Both the position numbers and the translations under genes were made by a program. A stretch of 27,873 nt of DNA from Parafilimonas sp. (GTDB lineage Bacteria > Bacteroidota > Bacteroidia > Chitinophagales > Chitinophagaceae), in contig JAICKT010000005.1 of NCBI GenBank assembly GCA_025927795.1, forward strand, positions 1-27,873. The letters run 5' to 3'. The notes under the pieces are model-generated. The model had not been told where the DNA came from and ran no database searches. It worked only from the letters and a program-made list of their open reading frames with translations. The number at the start of each line of letters is the position of its first letter. Position 1 is the first letter of the stretch. Below, piece after piece: positions 23,205 through 27,873 of the stretch.

Positions 23205-24515
23205 ATGGTTTCTAAACTCAGCTCTGATGAGGTATTAAGTTTCCTCATTATTGTAAGCGTAATTTTAATCGCTGCCCGCGTTTTAGGAGAAGTTTTCCGT
23301 AAGTTTAAACAACCCGCTGTTATTGGCGAAATACTTGCAGGTATTATACTTGGACCTTCTTTGTTAGGCACATTATTTCCGCATTTATTTGAAACAATAT
23401 TTACATCGCAAAAAGGTATTCCTTTTAAAGCATTCGATGGGCTTGCACAGATTGGAATAATTTTATTAATGTTTATCGCAGGTTTTGAAGTTGATCTAAA
23501 ACAAATCCGCAAGCAGGGAAAAAAAGCAGCATCTATAAGTTTAATGGGTTTAATATTTCCGTTTGCATTAGGCTTTGGAACTGTTTGGTTTTTTTACGAC
23601 AGAATTTTTTCAACACCACAGGGCACCAGTCTTGTAATACCTGCTATGTTTTTTGGAACGGCTTTGTCTATCACCGCACTTTCCGTAATTGCAAAGATTT
23701 TACTTGACCTAAATATTCTCCGTTCTAAAATCGGCAACCTTGTTTTAACCGCAGCGATGATTGATGACTTTCTTGGCTGGATACTTTTTTCAATCATTAT
23801 ACAAATGATGGGAAAATCTGATAATTCTTTTGGTTCAGTTGTAATGGTAATTGTCTTTACCATATTTATGGTTACAATCGGCAAATGGATAGTTGATAAA
23901 ATTTTATTAATTGCTGATAAATTTTTATCTATCGGAGGTTTAATTACAGTTGCTGTAAGCCTCTGTTTGTTGAGCGCTGTATTTACAGAATATCTCGGCG
24001 TGCGTGGCATATTCGGCGCTTTTCTTATGGGCGTTGCAATAGGTGATTCAAAATATTTTCCTGAAAGACTTCAAAATATATTGCATCAATTCGTGATAAA
24101 TATTATTGCACCTTTATTTTTTGCCTCGATTGGTTTGCGCGTAAACTTCGTTACCAATTTTAATATAGAAATAGTTGGAATTATTTTATTGATAGCCTGC
24201 CTTGCTAAATTAGTTGGTGCCGGTGCTGGTGCAAGAATGAGTGGTATGAATAAGAATGAATCGTTTGCCGTTGCTTTTGGGATGAACTCAAGAGGATCGC
24301 AGGAAATTGTTTTAGGAACATTGGCGCTGCAGGCAAAAATTATTGATGAGCCGATATTTGTTGGGTTGGTGGTTATGACTGTTGTAAGTATTCTTATGGC
24401 GGGTCCGCTAATGAAATATTATTTGGCAAAGAACGATGCTTCAGAAGCTGCAAATAATGAACCCCAGATTACTATAGTTGCTCAACCGGAAACTATAGTT
24501 ACACGTATTAATTGA
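23205..24515 (+). CDS. CPA-type cation:proton antiporter, Asp-Asp form
   Basis: A 436-residue antiporter of the Na+/H+ exchanger (Kef/NapA-like CPA2) family with about 12-13 helices and no C-terminal Rossmann (TrkA-N) domain. Early blocks 'QPAVIGEILAGIILGPSLLG' and 'FIAGFEVDLKQIRKQGKKA' are typical. The unwound TM4 stretch 'TALSITALSVIAKILLDL' and the ion-site motif 'AAMIDDFLGW' with Asp187-Asp188 are intact. 'EYLGVRGIFGAFLMGVAIGD' and 'FFASIGLRVNF' complete the fold. It would exchange Na+ or K+ for H+ in the inner membrane. First of a tandem pair; 62 bp separates it from its paralogue, so co-transcription is likely. Confidence 0.93.
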   Translation: MVSKLSSDEVLSFLIIVSVILIAARVLGEVFRKFKQPAVIGEILAGIILGPSLLGTLFPHLFETIFTSQKGIPFKAFDGLAQIGIILLMFIAGFEVDLKQIRKQGKKAASISLMGLIFPFALGFGTVWFFYDRIFSTPQGTSLVIPAMFFGTALSITALSVIAKILLDLNILRSKIGNLVLTAAMIDDFLGWILFSIIIQMMGKSDNSFGSVVMVIVFTIFMVTIGKWIVDKILLIADKFLSIGGLITVAVSLCLLSAVFTEYLGVRGIFGAFLMGVAIGDSKYFPERLQNILHQFVINIIAPLFFASIGLRVNFVTNFNIEIVGIILLIACLAKLVGAGAGARMSGMNKNESFAVAFGMNSRGSQEIVLGTLALQAKIIDEPIFVGLVVMTVVSILMAGPLMKYYLAKNDASEAANNEPQITIVAQPETIVTRIN

Positions 24516-24577
24516 TTGGCTGTTTATTTATAATGCAATAAATAACTCGGCGTGTTTATCATTAAATATGAAAAATC

Positions 24578-25879
24578 ATGGTTTCTAAACTCAGCCCTGA
24601 TGAAGTTTTAAGTTTTCTTATCATTGTTAGTTTAATTTTAATTTCTGCACGTGTACTTGGAGAAATATGCCGCAAATACAAACAGCCTGCTGTTATAGGT
24701 GAAATTCTTGCCGGAATAATATTAGGTCCGTCTTTATTTGGATGGCTTTTCCCATCTGAGTTTAATCATATTTTTATTGCGCAGCCAAGAGCTTTTGCAG
24801 CATTTGATGGACTTGCAAACATGGGCATTATACTGCTTATGTTTATAGCTGGCTTTGAAGTTGACTTGAAACAAATCCGTAAGCAGGGCAAGCCGGCTGC
24901 ATCTATCAGTATTATGGGTCTTGTTTTTCCTTTTGCACTTGGCTTTGCAACTGTTTATTTATTTTATAACGATGTGTTTTCTGTGCCAACAACCAACCGT
25001 GCAATACCTGCAATGTTTTTTGGAACCGCATTATCCATTACAGCACTTTCTGTTATTGCAAAAATTTTATTAGACATGGATATGCTGCGTTCTAAACTCG
25101 GCAATCTTATTCTTACGGCGGCAATGATTAATGATTTTTTAGGATGGATTCTTTTTTCAATTATCATTCAATTAATGAAACCGGGAAAAGAAAGCAGCTC
25201 ATTTGGTTCAGTTAGCATGGTGCTTTTATATACGTTTATTCTTCTTACCGCAGGCAAATGGATGGTTGATAAAATATTAATGGTGGCTAACAAATTTTTC
25301 TCAATAGGTGTAATGATAACATTAGCAGTATGCCTGTGTTTATTAAGCGCGGTGTTTACAGAATATCTTGGTGTGCGCGGAATTTTCGGTGCATTTTTAA
25401 TGGGTGTTGCCATTGGCGATTCAAAATATTTTCCCGAAAGATTGCAACAAATATTACATCAATTTGTAGTAAATATTATTGCGCCTTTGTTTTTTGCTTC
25501 GATAGGATTAAGGGTAAATTTCGTTGCTAATTTCAATATTGAAATTATTGTAATTATTCTTCTGATTGCATGCCTCGCAAAAATTATAGGTTCCGGCGTT
25601 GGCGCACGTATAAGCGGTTTATCAAAAAACGAATCTTATGTAATTGCATTTGGCATGAATTCACGTGGCTCACAGGAAATTGTTTTAGGGGCACTGGCGC
25701 TTCAGGCAAAAATTATTGATGAACCTGTTTTTGTGGGGTTAATATTAATGACGGTTGTTACCATTTTAATGGCCGGTCCCTTAATGAAATATTATCTTAG
25801 TAAGCAAAATGCTGCAACGGAAAATATTAAAACAAATGTTACAATTTTAGCACAGCAGGAAAATACTGTAACAGGTTAA
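24578..25879 (+). CDS. CPA-type cation:proton antiporter, Asn-Asp form
   Basis: A 433-residue paralogue of the preceding antiporter, alike over its whole length down to the first residues 'MVSKLS(S/P)DEVLSFL' and the TM5 neighbourhood. The ion-site motif here is 'AAMINDFLGW' (Asn185-Asp186) instead of Asp-Asp. In this superfamily an Asp-Asp pair is linked to electrogenic exchange and Asn-Asp to electroneutral exchange, so the two copies may have different transport stoichiometry. No C-terminal regulatory domain. Divergence lies mainly in loops ('PTTNRAIPAMFF') and in the C-terminal tail. The 95 bp after it hold the rpmE2 promoter. Confidence 0.93.
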   Translation: MVSKLSPDEVLSFLIIVSLILISARVLGEICRKYKQPAVIGEILAGIILGPSLFGWLFPSEFNHIFIAQPRAFAAFDGLANMGIILLMFIAGFEVDLKQIRKQGKPAASISIMGLVFPFALGFATVYLFYNDVFSVPTTNRAIPAMFFGTALSITALSVIAKILLDMDMLRSKLGNLILTAAMINDFLGWILFSIIIQLMKPGKESSSFGSVSMVLLYTFILLTAGKWMVDKILMVANKFFSIGVMITLAVCLCLLSAVFTEYLGVRGIFGAFLMGVAIGDSKYFPERLQQILHQFVVNIIAPLFFASIGLRVNFVANFNIEIIVIILLIACLAKIIGSGVGARISGLSKNESYVIAFGMNSRGSQEIVLGALALQAKIIDEPVFVGLILMTVVTILMAGPLMKYYLSKQNAATENIKTNVTILAQQENTVTG

Positions 25880-25898
25880 TTCTAAACACAACAATACA

Positions 25899-25930
25899 TT
25901 TGGCTGCAAAACTGCTGCGCATTATCTTTG
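25899..25930 (+). promoter_or_regulatory. Bacteroidota-type promoter of rpmE2
   Basis: TTTG at 25899-25902 and TATCTTTG at 25923-25930, separated by 20 bp, match the -33 TTTG / -7 TAnnTTTG consensus. Transcription would start near 25937, giving a leader of about 40 bases before the rpmE2 ATG. Confidence 0.75.
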
Positions 25931-25974
25931 CGCTCCTTTAATAAATACGGCAAAAACCGTAGAAAAAATAAGTT

Positions 25975-26241
25975 ATGAAGAAAGACATTCATCCGAAAGG
26001 CTACAAAATGGTTGTGTTTAAAGATATGAGCAATGGCATTAGTTTTTTAAGCCGCTCAACAGCCTCATCAAAAGAAACAGTTAAGTGGGAAGATGGAAAC
26101 GAATATCCCTTAATAAAACTTGAAATTTCGAATACTTCGCATCCTTTCTACACCGGCAAAAATATGCTGGTAGATACAGCCGGACGTATTGAAAAATTCC
26201 GTAAGCGTTACTCAAAGAAAAAGGAAGAAACTACTGAATAA
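25975..26241 (+). CDS. rpmE2: Ribosomal protein L31, type B (zinc-free)
   Basis: An 88-residue 50S subunit protein. It starts 'MKKDIHPKGYKMVVFKDMSN' and contains 'LEISNTSHPFYTGKNMLVDT' and 'AGRIEKFRKRYSKK', which are the standard L31 blocks. The Cys-x-x-Cys zinc motif of type A L31 is absent, so this is the type B form that many bacteria use when zinc is scarce and that is the main form in Bacteroidota. A promoter lies 45 bp upstream and a terminator directly after, so it forms a single-gene unit. The leader could be a site of feedback control, but no structure is obvious. Confidence 0.97.
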   Translation: MKKDIHPKGYKMVVFKDMSNGISFLSRSTASSKETVKWEDGNEYPLIKLEISNTSHPFYTGKNMLVDTAGRIEKFRKRYSKKKEETTE

Positions 26242-26247
26242 AACAAT

Positions 26248-26275
26248 ATCCCTCCGGCTTTCGGGGGGATTTTTG
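26248..26275 (+). terminator. Rho-independent terminator of rpmE2
   Basis: Nine-base arms ATCCCTCCG (26248-26256) and CGGGGGGAT (26262-26270), with one T-G pair, are followed by TTTTG. It begins 7 bp after the rpmE2 stop. Confidence 0.85.
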
Positions 26276-26331
26276 TTAATAACTACTTCTCTCGATAATT
26301 ATCTAAATATTTCCTTTGCAAAGCAAGCATT

Positions 26332-27564
26332 ATGAGCCAGCCAACTTCTTATCCAAAAGAAAAAATAAATATTTTATTTCTTGAAAACATAAGCGATAAA
26401 GCAGTAGAGTTTTTTCGCAGGAATGAATATGTGAATGTAAAAAAAATAACATCTGCTTTATCTGAAGAAGAATTAGTAAAACAAATTAAAGATGTGCATC
26501 TGTTGGGCATTCGCTCAAAAACACACATCACACAAAATGTTTTAAATGCTGCAAAAAAGTTGCAGGCAATTGGTTGCTTTTGTATTGGTGTAAACCAGGT
26601 TGATTTAAAAGCGGCTACACATGCAGGCGTTGCTGTTTTTAACGCACCTTATAGTAATACACGCAGTGTGGCTGAATTAATAATTGGTTTATCTATTATG
26701 CTTATTCGTCGCATACCAGATAAAAATAAAGCAGCGCATGAGGGTATTTGGATGAAAGAATCAAAAGGCAGTTATGAATTGCGTGGAAAAACTTTAGGTA
26801 TTATTGGTTATGGAAATATTGGTTCACAGGTAAGCGTGCTTGCAGAAGGATTAGGAATGAAAGTTATTTTTTATGATGTAGAAACCAAGCTTCCATTGGG
26901 TAATGCACATGATGCAAAAAATTTAAAAGAATTATTGTCAGCTTCTGATATTGTTTCTCTGCATGTGCCGGACACGCCGCAAACAAAAAATCTCATCAAT
27001 AAAAATAATATTAAGCAACTAAAAAAAGGAGCGATTTTAATAAACTATGCAAGGGGAGAAGTGGTTGATTTAAATGCACTGGCAAAAGCTTTACAGGATG
27101 GATTATTAAGCGGCGCAGCTATAGATGTTTTTCCTGTTGAGCCCGAAAAAAATGGCGATAAATTTTCTGTGCCTTTGCAAGGTTTATCAAACGTAATTCT
27201 TACGCCGCATATTGGCGGTTCAACAGAAGAAGCCCAGGAAAATATTGGTGAAGATGTAAGCAATAAACTGTTTCAATATTTGGAAAAAGGAATTACAAAT
27301 GGCTCGCATACTGTGCCTGCATTAAGCCTGCCGCCTGTTGAACGTGCACATCGTATTTTGCATATACATAATAATGTGCCCGGCGTATTAAGCGCTATCA
27401 ATACACAGCTTTCAAATCATAACATAAACATTGTTGCACAATATTTAAAAACGAATGATGAAATTGGTTATGTAGTGCTTGATGTAGATAAACAACTTTC
27501 AAAACAGGCGCTTGAATTATTGAAAGATGTTAAGGAAACAATTAAAGTTAGAATGTTATATTAA
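26332..27564 (+). CDS. serA: D-3-phosphoglycerate dehydrogenase with ACT domain
   Basis: A 410-residue enzyme, the same length as E. coli SerA, catalysing the first step of serine synthesis (3-phosphoglycerate to 3-phosphohydroxypyruvate with NAD). The Rossmann motif 'GIIGYGNIGS' has Gly159/161/164. Catalytic residues are Arg241 ('NYARGEVVD'), Glu270 ('FPVEPEKNG') and His293 ('TPHIGGST'). Residues about 335-410 form an ACT domain ('HIHNNVPGVLSAINTQLSNH'), the site of serine feedback inhibition in relatives. 'IGCFCIGVNQVDL' (80-92) is the substrate-side loop. The stop lies only 3 bp from that of the convergent next gene. Confidence 0.97.
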   Translation: MSQPTSYPKEKINILFLENISDKAVEFFRRNEYVNVKKITSALSEEELVKQIKDVHLLGIRSKTHITQNVLNAAKKLQAIGCFCIGVNQVDLKAATHAGVAVFNAPYSNTRSVAELIIGLSIMLIRRIPDKNKAAHEGIWMKESKGSYELRGKTLGIIGYGNIGSQVSVLAEGLGMKVIFYDVETKLPLGNAHDAKNLKELLSASDIVSLHVPDTPQTKNLINKNNIKQLKKGAILINYARGEVVDLNALAKALQDGLLSGAAIDVFPVEPEKNGDKFSVPLQGLSNVILTPHIGGSTEEAQENIGEDVSNKLFQYLEKGITNGSHTVPALSLPPVERAHRILHIHNNVPGVLSAINTQLSNHNINIVAQYLKTNDEIGYVVLDVDKQLSKQALELLKDVKETIKVRMLY

Positions 27565-27567
27565 TTG

Positions 27568-27873
27568 CTAATGTGGAAAATTTATTTGATAAATATTTGC
27601 CCATAATTTTCCGGTTACATAAATTTTATCTGTTGAAGAATCATAAGCAATTCCATTAAGCACATCAGCAGCGGGGTTCCTGCTTTTTGCTTCAAGCTGC
27701 AATGAACTCATATCTATTTTACCAACCACTTTGCCATTTAATGTGTCAATCTTAACGATAAAATTTGTTTCCCAAACGTTTGCATAAATATATCCGTTTA
27801 TATATTCAAGTTCGTTCAAGTTGTTTAATGGTTCTTCATTTTCTGTAACTGCTAATGCTTTAACCGGCTTAAA
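27568..27873 (-). CDS. Glutaminyl-peptide cyclotransferase (partial, 5' end outside window)
   Basis: The last 101 residues of a beta-propeller glutamine cyclotransferase of the plant/bacterial type, which converts N-terminal Gln of exported proteins to pyroglutamate. Diagnostic blocks: 'LNELEYINGYIYANVWETNF', 'IVKIDTLNGKVVGKIDMSSL', 'DVLNGIAYDSSTDKIYVTGK' and 'LWANIYQINF'. The frame is open to the window edge at 27873, so the signal peptide and first blades lie beyond it. Exported in Bacteroidota, where new N-termini are often Gln after signal peptidase. Confidence 0.9.
   Translation of the reverse strand, partial: FKPVKALAVTENEEPLNNLNELEYINGYIYANVWETNFIVKIDTLNGKVVGKIDMSSLQLEAKSRNPAADVLNGIAYDSSTDKIYVTGKLWANIYQINFPH

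Noticed and set aside
23132..25413. Several minus-strand open frames opposite the two antiporters
   Set aside because: They recur at the same places in both paralogues only because the sense sequences are alike, and they show no protein pattern.

Overview
The window looks like chromosome of a Bacteroidota bacterium, most likely Chitinophagaceae-like. The DNA is AT-rich, starts lack purine-rich Shine-Dalgarno sites, promoter-like TTTG/TAnnTTTG signals occur, and the gene families fit: DUF2911, fused SpmA-SpmB, a secreted protein with 'DSL' coiled-coil repeats and an Ig-like tail, and type B L31. No rRNA, tRNA, CRISPR array or intact mobile element was seen.

Layout. 0-3.1 kb: a possible end of a membrane protein, a GIY-YIG nuclease-like gene (-), trpS (+) and a deoxynucleoside kinase (+). 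3.1-6.6 kb: a minus-strand group of cysQ, a sulfotransferase, the wreck of a glycosyltransferase C-terminus, and ugd. CysQ clears PAP, the by-product of PAPS-dependent sulfotransferases, and Ugd makes UDP-glucuronate, so the group suggests a sulfated or uronic-acid surface glycan. 6.8-7.7 kb: a PycTM-like membrane protein (-) and a 55-residue DUF1328 protein (+). 7.8-10.5 kb: a cytoplasmic GH13 enzyme and a divergent APC permease. 10.6-11.8 kb: a possible IS110 scrap and a lipoprotein.

12.0-14.6 kb is the most unusual part. Three tightly packed minus-strand genes encode a 313-residue glycine/asparagine-rich protein without signal peptide, a 233-residue protein that reads as a degenerate ATP-grasp homologue, and an ATP-grasp ligase with its key residues intact. 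This looks like a peptide- or protein-modifying ligase pair with a candidate substrate. No described system of this exact layout is known to me.

14.8-20.5 kb: envelope and small membrane proteins (coiled-coil secreted protein, small beta-barrel candidate, exported unknown, DUF2911, DUF4112, lmo0937 type), plus gene-poor stretches. 20.5-27.9 kb: ychF (-), an SpmA-SpmB fusion, two tandem CPA antiporter paralogues that differ at the ion-site motif (Asp-Asp versus Asn-Asp), rpmE2 with a clear promoter and terminator, serA, and a glutaminyl cyclase cut by the window end.
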